Assembly (NCBI GenBank): GCA_020226215.1
Contig: CM035235.1
Span: 48,575,511 to 48,639,510 of the forward strand
DNA: 64,000 nucleotides
Reading direction: 5' to 3'
Origin: Sindora glabra
Taxonomy: Eukaryota > Streptophyta > Magnoliopsida > Fabales > Fabaceae
Shown here: positions 36,000 through 48,390 of the stretch, piece by piece
Position numbering within the stretch: position 1 is the first letter of the stretch
Layout of the letters: each line of letters starts with the position of its first letter
Position numbers and translations under genes: made by a program
Notes under the pieces: model-generated
Told to the model about the DNA's origin: nothing
Database searches by the model: none
What the model saw: only the letters and a program-made list of their open reading frames with translations

Positions 36000-37755
36000 A
36001 TTATGGTTGTGTAGATAAGATATCAAGAAGACCTCTAGTCCTAAGATATTAGTGGTGGCCATGGAGCTTCTATGAGTATATTTGCAAAATATTTTAAAAT
36101 TAAAAATAGTAAGACATTATTTCAATAAATAAATAACCTACTTAATTCATTAATGTCCAATTATACATGTCTTATCATCAAAGTTATGTAATATTAAGGA
36201 TACATAAGTCAATAAATAGAAAATAAATAAACCACCTTATATCTCTTAGGTCATCCTTATGAGTATATTAGTGGTGGCCATAAAGCTTTTATGAGTATAT
36301 TTGTAAAATATTTTAAAATTAAAAATAGTAAGACATTGTTTCAATAAATAAATAACCTACTTAATTCATTAATGTCCAATTATACATGTCTTATCATCAA
36401 AGTAATGTAATATTAAGGATAAATAAGTCAATAAATAGAAAATAGATAAACCATCTTATGTCTCTTAGGTCATCCTTATCCTTTCACAAATTCCATCATT
36501 ATCTCTTAAAAGTATGCTTTATATACTCACAAACTATTTTTCAAATCCCATACTAATATCACATTTTCATAAACTATTTTTCAAATCCATAATGACTTCT
36601 TTCAAAATAGGGAGGTATTTGACTACAATAGTTGTGTATGAATATTTAGAAGCAATTCTTGGAGATCATGCTCAATTATTATATTCAAATATTAATAGGC
36701 AAAGATTGCCTTTTATGTGATACTCAACTATGGTAATTGAGTATAAACCCTTGGCTAAAATTTCTAGGCCATACTCAATTGCTATATTCAAGTTTTAGCT
36801 TCCAAAAGCTAAGCTTAAATGGAATACTCAACCATGGTAGAAAAGTATAGCCTATTGGGGACATTTCCTAGAGCTATACTTGATTAATAAATCTAGGCAT
36901 AATCTAGGTTTTCTAAATTTCTCACTGTAATTCATCAAATACTTTGCCATTTTTTAATAATTATTCATACATAATATCAATAACTTAAAAATTGTAACAA
37001 TTTACCTTCTTAACTAGCTTCTAGCTCACTTTCATAAAAGTCTCATTCTAATCTATATACTAAGCATGCAAACATCAATCATTTCTAAATATTCAACCAT
37101 CAACTTCAAAGCAATTCAAACTTTAAAAATTCTAGACAAATTAAGTAAGTTATCTACTTACTTACAATTTTGAAGGAAATTGAAGAGTAATTAGAAGAGT
37201 AAATGACTTATCATACTATCATTAAGATCAAAGCAAGGGTTTAAATCCCTAATTCACTTTCAAAAGTGAGACATCAAAAAAATATGTAATAGAATTAGGT
37301 TTTCAAATGGAATAACCTAATGAGAAGATAATAAAGATGAAGTCATGGGTCATCTTAGCTTAATTTCTACTTGAAATTAATGGAATGGGAAGGGAGACAT
37401 TAGGAAAGGATGATGGAATGAAATGGGCGATTCGTGTAAAGGAGGAAAATAAAAAAAATGATGGTATTTTGAGATTTTATGCATAAAAAGCACTTTTAGT
37501 AATTTTGGGAGGTTTTAGGGTAAAATGAAAAAAGTGATCCTTAAATCTCCTTTATTCACTCTTACTTAAATTTAATTTTACACTAGCTTTTAATAAATTC
37601 ATTTCTACCTAATTTCATCATAAAATTCTATTTTCCTTATTTTAAACATCATCCAAAGCTCAACCACAATAATCCTAATAACTAACATGTGTACGTAAAT
37701 ATAAATAAAATAATTAAATTAATTAGTAAAGGCATAAAATTTATATTATGTGTTT
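36000..37755 (-). mobile_element. Ty3/gypsy-type LTR-like repeat, copy 2
   Basis: It is collinear with copy 1 (7330-9174): ACCACCTTATGTCTCTTAGG-like words, then CTTATCCTTTCACAAATTCC, a block of near-palindromic repeats (36,610-36,880), TATCTACTTACTTACAATTT, AAATCCCTAATTCAC, and a right part with CTCCTTTATTCACTC matching CTCCTCCATGTACCC of copy 1. Boundaries are approximate and no gag-pol is attached. It includes the 219-bp tandem duplication. Confidence 0.45.
36051..36479. repeat. Tandem duplication, 219-bp period
   Basis: AGTGGTGGCCAT starts at 36,051 and AGTGGTGGCCATA at 36,270. The units remain in step to CTTAGGTCATCCTTAT, which ends at 36,260 and 36,479. Differences are few (a handful of substitutions), so this is a recent duplication inside an otherwise old LTR-like repeat. 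Confidence 0.9.
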
Positions 37756-38321
37756 TTCTAGTGGGTGCACGACCACACATACTTAATGACTAGCTAATAG
37801 AGTTCCAATCTTACAAAATAAATGGTGAGGATGAACATAAAATTAAAAAGAATTATTTTAAGGTTGGAAGGAGAGCATAATTCATTAAAAAGAGAATCAT
37901 TATAGGGTTAGAAGAATTTCAAAATGAAAATTATAAATAGTGTCATGCTTTACTCGCTTTATTTTTAACTTAAGGTATGCTTCATCCTTTTCATTTTTAA
38001 TTCATGCTATGATCCTTTATTTATATTTTCAACTTGGGCTTAATGGTAAAAGTTTCCATATCGATTATTATAGAACACTAACGTCTAATGTTAACTTAGG
38101 TAAATCACATTGAATATCAGATGTTAATTAAGTACAAAAATATTTTCATTTTTAGTAAGAAGACATCATTCTATTAACTAGCATTTAACGTCAATTACTA
38201 AACATCATAATAATTGAATGTTAATTATTTAAAAAAATTAATTTCTTTTGCTTGGGCAATCTTTGGATTAAAAATAAGTCAATTATCTACATCATAAGCA
38301 TTAAACCAAAACCATATAATA

Positions 38322-38565
<244 letters not shown>

Positions 38566-38589
38566 ATAAACATATATCAAAATAGATAA

Positions 38590-41508
38590 AACATATGATT
38601 CAATTTATGGTTTTGCAAGTAGCATCAAGCAATAATTTTATAATATTAGTATAAATGTTTTAAGGATACTAACATTATTTTATGAATTGATCGATATTTT
38701 TCTTTTAATTCATCTTACTTTAAATAAAGTTAGTAGTATTAAAATTCTTTTTTACATTACTATATATTTCTTATACAATTAAACAAATACAATCAATAAA
38801 AGGTTGAATATAAATATATTAAAAATTAAGAAAAGAGACTAACAATTACAAAAAATGTAGATGTAATTTCATTTATCTTCATATCAATACATTGATATAT
38901 ACATTGAAAACTATAGCATAATTTATATTGACCAACATAGATGATTTTGGAGATTAATAGTGATGAATTTTAAGATGGATGATATAGATCAACGACTTCT
39001 AAAATCCACCAACAAAGGCAGATTCTGAGATAAAAGGTGTAGATCATTCTATTAACATTCATTAGGGCTATCAATAAGGTTATGCTGTCAATAAAAAATT
39101 CCTTAAAGGAATTTTAAAGGATTCCACAACCTTTAATAGTCTTAGTAATACTAAATACGATGATCTACACCTTTTAAATCAAAAGTTCTTTTTTAATGTA
39201 AGACTTAAATCGATAGCTTTTAGCAAATCTGTAAGCTTATATAACTTCTGAAATGAAAGGTGCAGATCATTATATTCAACATTATTGGGGTTATTTTGAA
39301 ATTCTTAGAATACCTTAAAATTCCTCTCAAGGACTTGTTACAGTTTAGTAATAGACATAAAGATTTTAGAAAGCACTAGAATGGATTCTTGTCTGAAGTT
39401 CTTTGAGCTACTTTATAGAATCCTTATGTTTATAGCCAAAGAATAGGTACAAGTCCTTAGATGGAATTTTAATCAATTAAAAAAATGCTTTCAATAGCCT
39501 AGTATAATAATCTACACCTTTTAAATTTAAAGCCCTCTTTTTTATGAAAAGTAAGTAATCTTATTATGTCTCCAGTTTGTTTTAAATGGCTAGGGAGAGT
39601 GATATTTCTAAGTATTATCCAAAACCTTAAATGTCCATATTAATAAAATTTGACTATTTGGTTTGATCATTTTTAAAGAAAGTATCAATTATTGCAACTT
39701 AAGATATCGATGAAGTACTTAAGCAATGTATAAACTCTTGATATAAACAACCATAACAACTAAAATGGCTTTAGACAACAATCATTTTGGAAAAAAATTG
39801 ACATTTTAAGTTTTTGCGATTTCTATATAATCTTATAAATGCTATTTATTAGACATCTTTAGGTTCTTGCACTGTCCTCATAAATTTGTAATGCTATCAT
39901 TTTAGATATTAATTAAATCTAAAACTAATATGTTTAACATTTCTTTAATGAAGAGATTTGCAATATATTTAGACATATGTTCTGTAAGTAACTAAAGTTA
40001 TAAGCTTTTGAAATATCAATCATTTAAGAAAATTAAGGTTATACTCTACATTAAAATTAGAAATATAAATAGAAAGTTATTTTTAACTTCTTTTAATAAA
40101 TAGTAATTTATATTTTGATGTCTTCTCTTTGATAAATTTTGTAATCCAAATGTCAATTATACAAATTTAACATAAAATTTTATTATCATTGAATAATATA
40201 ATACAAGAGTACAAACAATTGAACAATGAGCAAATAATTCTATAACTTTATTCTAACATTTTATTTCTTTCCAAAACTCATTACATATATATAATAGGAT
40301 AGCAAAATGATCATAAAAATTATAGCATAACATCAAAATTATTACATTTTACAATGTAAAACCTAAATAACAAACATTTAAATCTATGAGGAAAATTCTC
40401 ATGTGTTGTACCAAGATCTATTCAGTTGCACATTAATCAAAATTTAACAACCATTTTAGAATTATCCACAATATATTAGCCATCATTATTAATTTGAGGG
40501 TTTGGGTGGAAATTGAAGATAGCTTATCTAGTTGTGTAACACACTTTAAAGAGTTATCAGTCCATTTTTAACTATCCTATCTATTCCCACTAATTAGAAA
40601 ATAAATGGTATGATTGAAGTAAATTGGCAGTAATTCAAAATGTGTTATAAGAATAGGTAACTCATTTCATTCTTCCATCCAAGCCTTAAAATTAAATAAT
40701 TAAGGCAAAGGTTTAGCAAAGATAGTCTCAATAAAGAGTAAAAGTAAAATTTGTATGAAGTTTTAATAACCTTAGACTTTGGATATTTTAACAAAGTTAA
40801 CATCTTAGTCATGTTTCATTCCAATAGAGCTAGTGGTTGTCATACCATTGAACTTCGGTTATGTATAAAATTACCATGTAAACTTTCTATTGTGAGTTTT
40901 TTAAAATGCTTTTTAGACTCGTGGAATACTGTGATAACCTAACCTTAGTCAAGATCAATGTGAAATTTAACTGACCAATTTTTAGAAACCTAACCTATAT
41001 TCCCTGTTAAAATACTAACACATATCTAGGTTATTAATGGAAAGAAATCATGCATCAAGAAAAAATAAATGAGATTTCATTAATTAAATAGGATTTAATT
41101 ATAAAAGGAGTTAAAATAACTTATAATTCATCTAAACTTTAAATTTGAGGATAAGTTAGCTTAACTAACCTCAAAAAGAATAAGTTTCTATTCTTTTACC
41201 CTTGAACTATATAAGACAAGGTCTAAAAATATCTATTTACATTAAAATATCTAATACTACCCCTAGCTATACTAGGAAGCTTTTCAAAAGTTCAACCTAG
41301 AGGCAATGGTAGAGGAGGCTCAACTTAAGAATTTGAAAAATAAAATATGGAGAAATAAGTTTGAGACTTAGTGAATAAACATATTAGTATAAATAAATTT
41401 CAAAGAAATAAGAATTCATATAACTTGTTATCAAATATATTTGCCTCCCTCCATTCATAACACTCGGCTTAAACAATGACACATTTAACCAATTGTTGAT
41501 ATTAACTT
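38590..41508. other. AT-rich DNA with inverted-repeat pairs, no gene
   Basis: At 39,030-39,525 there are two head-to-head pairs: AAAAGGTGTAGATCATT (39,032) with TGATCTACACCTTTT (39,161), and AAAGGTGCAGATCATT (about 39,255) with AATCTACACCTTTT (39,509). At about 39,808, TTTTTGCGATTTCTATATAA resembles the CACTA end at 29,445. No coding region is supported; the 63-codon frame at 40,751 matches nothing I know. Confidence 0.5.
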
Positions 41509-42946
41509 TGTTAGTGTGTGTCCTAAGAGCCAATCATAGAGATGATTGTAATAAATACATAATGTATTATATTTTATTTTTGGTAATTCAAATTATTATA
41601 TTTTATTTCATATTTATTACTCTACGCAACTATAACTTAAATATAATAATTATCTTTGGAATAGCTTTGCTATTTCTAAAATTTTCGTAGTTAAGTATTA
41701 TTGCAAAAAGGATAGTAATAATACATTAAGACTAGTATATGTAATGACTGATGATTATAAATTATGGATATATGATATCAAGTCAATACATGAGTACATT
41801 ATTAGTGAATAATGTATTGGACTGACCCATTGTGAGAATACTGCATGGATAAACATGTCATTAGTTATTATCATATAATCACAAATGTACATAGTTCTTT
41901 AACTTGAAGTCACTACGGCTCCTTACATAAGAAGTTACTCACTTTGATGTTGTCTTATATCACCTTTAATCAGGATGATGAGTAGAGGGAATATAAATTG
42001 GGTGTATCACAAATCATGCAGAGGGAAGTGAGTGATGTAGATGGGATTTTGTCACTCTTATATAAAAGAGCGATATCCTTGGGCCCTTTGATTGAGTGAG
42101 ACTTAAAAATGCATGGTCATGCTCAATTAGATCAATATGTGATATTAATAATTTATTTTAAATCTATTCAGTATCAAGAAATATAAATTGAACATTAACG
42201 AGAATGACATACTCAATAACTCCAGTTCAATTTGGATATTGTTATAAAAGGGATTATGATACAAAATATTGATCACATATTAGGTGGATATTGAATCATA
42301 GATATTCTTACTATTTAAGTGATAGTGATGTATTACTAGATACCACTCGCTGTCTATAATCCAATAATGAATCATTATCAATGTAGTAAGAACCTATAAG
42401 ATCACACAAAAGGAGTAAGAATGAGATAATAATTAATTAAACTTTAATTGAATTAAAATCTAATTAATTAGACTTATTTTCATGCATAAATATATTATTA
42501 AAGATAATAATATATTTTCACATAATATAAATTATATATTATGTGATATTATTTAATATTAAAGTAATATCAAATAATTATGTTATTAGATATTAGATAA
42601 TTATATTATGTGATAATATTATTTTCTAATATATAAGATAACTATATGTTAATTTTAATATTAGATAATTATATTATGAGATAATATTATTATATAATAT
42701 TAGATGATTAATATATAAGCCCTCTCTCCTCACTCTCTCTACGATAAGGATAAGGTGATAGTTATTAAGTATGATTAGGATTTTTTAAAGCATTATCCTA
42801 GTAAGACTAGGATTGTGATATACCTTAGTTCTATAAAAGGATTTGAAGCCAGTACTTTACATTAACGCACATTTACTTCAATAAAATCCTAAATCACTCA
42901 AGAAAATGCTCAATCCTAATTCTAATGGGAAAGACGAATCCTAACA
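41509..42946 (+). mobile_element. Solo LTR of a plant LTR retrotransposon
   Basis: The 1,438-bp segment starts TGTTAGTGTGTGTCC and ends GACGAATCCTAACA, so its ends are perfect 6-bp inverted repeats TGTTAG/CTAACA. ACTT flanks both sides (41,505-41,508 and 42,947-42,950), consistent with a short target duplication. It contains a TATA box in TTCTATAAAAGGATT (about 42,831) near the 3' end, as expected for an LTR promoter. No primer binding site or coding region adjoins it, so it is a solo LTR left by recombination. The start TGTTAGTGTGTGTCC is typical of a long plant LTR family. Confidence 0.7.
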
Positions 42947-42950
42947 ACTT

Positions 42951-44640
42951 CATAGTAGGGAAAAGTTATTATTCACTCCGTACGAATACTGTAGAGACGA
43001 TGTACCTTCCGATGGCATTTAATTTATCTCGGTCTATTAAGGATTTATTTAGAAAGAATATGAGCAAAAATAAGATAAAACCTTAATACTGATTTATGCC
43101 CTTTTGCATAGATCCTAGGTAGGATTTGGATTAAAATTTTAAAATTTCACTATGTATGTTGATTCAAAGCCTAACAGACTTGTATTAATATAGGTAAGGT
43201 TAACAAGCCCTTTTAATTCTAGTTCACATCATAATATCCAAAAAAATATCAATCCATGACTTTTCAAATTCAAAGGAATCTTTCAGTAATATATACAAAT
43301 AATCAATGTATGAAAGCAAATAAACTTTCTTATTTACTCCCAATCATTTTTATCTTTTAACAAATCTAACCTTATTCTTCTAAGATTTATCTTATCCCTT
43401 CACAAATGGTTACCAAATTGAATTTAATATATAATTATCATTATCATGCCCTCAAACCATCTTCTTTACTCATTATCACATAACAAGTTCAATCATTATA
43501 ATCTTATTTAACATATATCACATTTTAGGATCAAACACATTTCACGCTTTCTTGTATAGTCGCATACCATCCATTCATTATCATTTATATTTTAAACTTT
43601 TATATTTTAATATAAAAACTCATTTCATTATTCAATTGTTGGAAAAAAATCAATTATTGAGGATATAAAAGTGGTAATCGGCTATATACTTAACTATGCA
43701 CTACCTAAAAATAAGATCTTATGGCATAATCGACTATTTAGCCAATTACTGATAGGCCAAGAGTAAAACAGACAACTTATAATGGACTATATAGTCAATT
43801 ATGCCTACCTAAAAGTTAGTCTTAAGGCACATAGTTGACTACAAAAAGCCCAAGAGAATATTTTAGTATATTAATTGACTATATAATTGACTATGCTTAC
43901 TAAAAAACTAATCCTTAGGCTTGTAGTTAACTATCACCTGGTTTTTTTTTTTGTAGAATCATAATGAAATTTATTATTCACATACCATAAATTCTATCCA
44001 AACTCATTTATAATTCTACCAATTATCACTAAACCATCAATATATATTCATAATGCTACATTTATGCTATTTTCATCATTAAACTCAACCTATACATTAC
44101 ACCTCAACATATTTCATGCATTTTCATCAAAACCCAAAACCTTAACTCCACCAAACAATATTCAACCAAAATTTTAGATTTAAGTTAAAATGTTCATTTA
44201 TATAGAATAGAAAAGATATTTAGAGCTCAAGATTAAAAGTTAATGGTTCCTAATCCTTCAAAACCATGAAATTTGAGATTAGGGTTCTTGTTCCCCTTTT
44301 CTGAACTCGATACTTAAGTTCTAATAATTTTAAAGAAAAAATTGAAATGAACTTAACATTGATGGGGATTTAGATATCCTTACCTTGATTGTGTGAAGAG
44401 ATTGATGAGATTTTCTTCCTTGTAGCTTGGTTGAAATGAACCATGAAGGAAAATAAAAAAAAGAATAACATAAGAGTGGAGTTAGGGATTGGAAATGGAG
44501 AAATGTGGGGTGTGGGGTTAAAGTTTGGGGATAACAAGTGCAAGGATATTTTCAAAAATTCTTCTTGAATGTTTATTATACTCGCCTTTAATACTTATAA
44601 CTTTTAAAATCTTTTATTTTATACACTTTTCCTTAGTTAA
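42951..44640 (-). mobile_element. Ty3/gypsy-type LTR-like repeat, copy 3 (diverged)
   Basis: It resembles copies 1 and 2 in order: TCTAAGATTTATCTTATCCC and CTTCACAAATGG, then a repeat block (43,660-43,935) with TATATAGTCAATTATGCC-type units, then GAGATTAGGGTTCTTG matching the AAATCCCTAATT region of the others. The solo LTR at 41.5-42.9 kb appears to have inserted into its left part, since related leader-like words occur at 41,280-41,400. A 61-codon frame at 44,370 is unsupported. Confidence 0.35.
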
Positions 44641-46730
44641 GTGATACAAGTTCCTCATTTGAAACTTATTCAAAAAATTAATTATCATTTATACAAAAAT
44701 TTATTCTACATCTTGTTATGTAAATTTTTTATCTTTGCTCAAAAATAATTTAAAAAATATTTGAAATTTTTTATGGTTATAATAAATACCTATAAATGTT
44801 GAAAACTTATAAAATTGACATTTTAATCTTGAATTAAATTGCAAATCTATACAGTAAATTATTTATATTTCGATATCTTCTACTTATTACACTTTGTAAA
44901 CCATATGTCAAATACCTTATAGTGAAATTTAATTATCACTAAATAATTTATTATGAAAATACACTCATAGGAGATAAAAGATAAATAATTTTGTGAATTT
45001 ATTCTAACATTTCATTTCTTTCCAAATCATTATATCTATATGTATTGTATAAAAAATATTACACAAAAACTACACTAGATCATCGATGTACATTTATAAC
45101 ATTACCACTATATATTTAAATAAACTCAAAACCCATAGCTAAAATCCTTGTTTCAAATTCTCATATATGGAAAAAAGCTTATCTATCTTCCTGAAGTTAA
45201 AATGCTCCATAAAATTATGCAAATATCAACAATCCATTCCTTGCAGTGGAGTATAGGGTGAAATATAAGGATAACATACCTATCTTGTTACACTTTTAGA
45301 AATTCTTTTGAATCTTATGGAAGTACAAACATCCCATTCAATCACAATTATTCTCTACTTTCAAATATTTGATTGTAGAAGATATTCATGGTTGAATGGC
45401 ATACTTCAACAAGATTAGAACTATTTCCAAATGTGTAATAAGAATAGGTGTGTTATCCTTATATGCAACGTAAACACAAAATAGAGTGAGAAGGAAATTC
45501 ATAGGTAGTATAAAAAATAATGGACATTGGTTATTCAACCAAAATTGATGTCCTCTATATTACAATGTTCAAAGTAAGCAATGGTTGTTATAACTTTAAA
45601 TATCAACTAATTCAAAAATCAACAAGTAAAATTTTTACATTTCCTATAAAGGCACTTCAACTATGATAATGCAAAAAACTGATATCCTAGGTTTTTACAC
45701 ATTCTCAAAATGTGTAAATATTAAACTTTAGACATTGGTTAAGTTTAAAATTAGCATTGTAAGTTTCTCCCTATCTTAAAAACACCACCATGTTAACATT
45801 GACATTGGTTATAATCAATTTCAATTGTTTTAGATTTACATATAATTTCAAAAATGATGCTATGTCAAAATACTTGTCAGTGACAATAGTAATTGATATC
45901 TATTAACTAACGTCTACCAATAATTTTATAGTAATGTACTTGATGCTTTGCTAAAGGATGAACTACCAGTTGATTAAAAGAAAGGTACAAATATGGACTT
46001 CACCAATAAAAGAAAAATAGTACAAATATGGATGTTCTATATACTTCGCAACCGTATATAAATGTCTAATGATAGTGGTAGAGCCAAGACTTAACAATCA
46101 ATAAAAGCAAAAGTAAATATGTCTTAATAATTTTAAATTTTAAATTTGATTTATTATTAATATATTACATTTTATACTATCAACAAATATGAAAATAGTA
46201 TATCATTAAAAAAATTATAAATAAGATTTTTAACAATAGTAAAACAATTATAATAATTTTTTTAATAATATGACAAAACAAAATCTTGTGATAATTTAAA
46301 ATTAATTTATATTGACAATAAATTAAATTTAAATTTGTAATTTAAGAGAAAACATAAAAATTAAGAAAAATATTTTAAATCGTACGCCTAGTAGGGAGTG
46401 TAATTGGAAGAAAGTTAGTAAAAATATATGCTCGTATTAAAATACACATAATTTCTGGCCCTGGTTGGTGAGCATGACCCACACGAACCTTGATCATGTC
46501 AATGGCGGGAGCACCTCCGTAGCCTACTTTACTTCCCGAAACGTTTCAGAGATAATTCGCAGATAGTCAACAATATTTTTTTCTTGAAGGAATTATTCTT
46601 TTCCTTCCACAAAAAAAAAGATGAACACATGCATTGTTCTGAAAAATATATATTCTAATTAAATTATATTAAAAAAAGGCAAATTAAAGCGAAGTGTTTT
46701 GATTCCACGTAAAAAATTACCGCAGACATT
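44641..46730. other. AT-rich DNA with CACTA-like subterminal words
   Basis: 45,490-45,930 has several ACATTGGTTA and AATTGATGTCC words, interpreted as the right arm of the weak CACTA at 38.1-45.9 kb. 46,450-46,560 is a short GC-richer patch (CTGGCCCTGGTTGGTGAGC) that I could not assign. Confidence 0.4.
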
Positions 46731-47480
46731 GTGACAAATAATAAAGGATTATGCTTGGATATGTTATTAATCGGTAATTTCAAAATTTTTATAAAAAAAT
46801 TGCAAGATTTTTATTTAAATTTTATAAATTTTTTAATTAAATATCACAATTTCCATAAAAATTCAAAATTTTCTGGGAATTTTCTATTTATGATTTTAAA
46901 AGGTGGAGTTGCAATTTTATAATTTTTTGGCCTCGCAAAATCTGTGCATATAGATATTTACAATTTCTTGCAAAAATAAGACGTATTAATATGCAATTTT
47001 TCTAAATTTTACTAAAATTTTATAAAGTTTATTAAATATTACAATTTTCATAAATATTCAAAAAATTTAGAATTTTCTATTTTTGATTTTAATTGATGGA
47101 ATTGTAATTTTATAATATTTTGGTCTCACAAAATCTGTGCATGTACATATTTACAATTTCTTACTATGATAAGACACATTAATATGTAATTTTTAAATTT
47201 TTTGTTAAAAATTGCAAGATTTTTATTAAAATTTTATAACTTTTTTATTAAATATTACAAATTTCAAAAAAATTCAAAAAAAAATTGAGCATTTTCTATT
47301 TACGATTTTAAACGATGGAATTGCAGTTTTATAATTTGTTCTCGCAAAATCTGTGCACGTACCTATTTACAGTTTCTTATAAAAATATTAATTGCTAAAT
47401 TTTATACAAAAAATTGCAAGTTTTAGGATTTGTGCATTAAACTTTCTAAAAAAATTATAATTTTTTTCAAAAATGTACCG
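46731..47480. repeat. Tandem repeat array, 193-216-bp units
   Basis: The phrase CTCGCAAAATCTGTGCA, or a close variant, recurs at 46,931, 47,124 and 47,340. Each is followed by TATTTACARTTTCTT and preceded by ATTTTCTATTTAYGATTTTAA. About 3.5 units are present. Related sequence at about 12.6-12.9 and 15.1-15.25 kb shows the unit is dispersed in this genome. Confidence 0.8.
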
Positions 47481-47579
47481 TAACAAAATGCACAAAAAGT
47501 TTTAATTACAACATATAAAATAACCATAGAACTTAGCTCTGTTGGGTGTTATATCGGCAAAAAGAAACTTTCTTGAGAT

Positions 47580-47828
47580 TAGGGATGTAAATGAGTTAGG
47601 TCGAGTTAGACTTTATGTTAAATAGGTTAAGTCTACTTTATAAATTATTATTTTGAATTTAATTTGTTAATTTATATAAGGTCAAAATTTAAGTTTGGTC
47701 TGACTTATTAAAAAAAATATGACTTGGCTTGTTAACTTATTAAAAGTTTCTTTATATAAATAAATTTTTAAATTTATTAATAAATTAAAAATTTTAAAGA
47801 CCTAAAAATGTCCAATGACTTAATTAGG

Positions 47829-47893
<65 letters not shown>

Positions 47894-48137
47894 TAAAATA
47901 TTTATATTATTTGTAAATATAATATATATTATATTATTTATAAATATATTTATAATTAAATAAGTTAACCTGATAAGCTTATAAATCGAGCATAAAAAAA
48001 ATGTAATTTATTTATCTAAATAAACTAATTTATTAACTTGAGTTTGATTTATTTAGATAAATAAATTAGATTTAATTAAATCTTAAATAATTTAAATTAT
48101 AAATTTTTGATAAATCATCTTACCTACTTGCATCCTA
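47580..48137. mobile_element. hAT-like MITE with internal (TA)n
   Basis: The left end TAGGGATGTAAATGAG and the inverted right end TAGGATGCAAGTAGG agree well and match a common plant hAT MITE style. The interior has GAGTTAGGTCGAGTTAGA near the left and AACTTGAGTTTGATTTA near the right. Flanking 8-mers do not match, so the limits or decay remain uncertain. It contains the (TA)n run at 47,832-47,885. Confidence 0.5.
47832..47885. repeat. (TA)n microsatellite
   Basis: About 27 uninterrupted TA units inside the hAT-like MITE. Confidence 0.97.
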
Positions 48138-48143
48138 TAAAAT

Positions 48144-48349
48144 ATCTCTTATAAATCAATCCATAGGTTACTAACCTTGTCTGAGGGGGTTGTTTCAACC
48201 CGTTGTATTCCTTTGAATTAGTATTTGATTCTTTTTTTTGTGGTTTATCTCTTATAAATCAACCCATAGGTCACTAACCTTGTCTCAGGGGGTTGTTTCA
48301 ACCCGTTGTATTCCTTTGAATTAGTATTTGATTCTTTTTTTTTTTTTTG
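48144..48349. repeat. Tandem duplication, 103-bp period
   Basis: ATCTCTTATAAATCAA starts at 48,144 and 48,247. The two units differ at only a few bases and each ends in a T-run. Each unit contains GGGTTG-TTT-CAACCC, a perfect 6-bp stem with a 3-nt loop. Confidence 0.92.
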
Positions 48350-48390
48350 GGGGGGGGGGGGGTTAGCCCCTTTCACTCCCCAAAAAAAAA
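48335..48390. repeat. T14G14 homopolymers with inverted CCCCA9
   Basis: T14 (48,335-48,348) is directly followed by G14 (48,349-48,362). CCCC plus A9 at 48,378-48,390 is the inverted complement of the T/G junction, giving a 13-bp stem over a short loop. Homopolymers of this length are also prone to sequencing and assembly error. Confidence 0.85.

Noticed and set aside
37741..37763. TTTTTCTAGTG as the right end of the CACTA starting at 30,808
   Set aside because: No TTAGCGATG-type subterminal motifs precede it and flanking trinucleotides differ; it adjoins the LTR-like copy 2 instead.
46731..47480. Regularly spaced repeats considered as a CRISPR-like array
   Set aside because: Units are about 200 bp, imperfect, contiguous and in plant DNA; there are no short conserved repeats with unique spacers.
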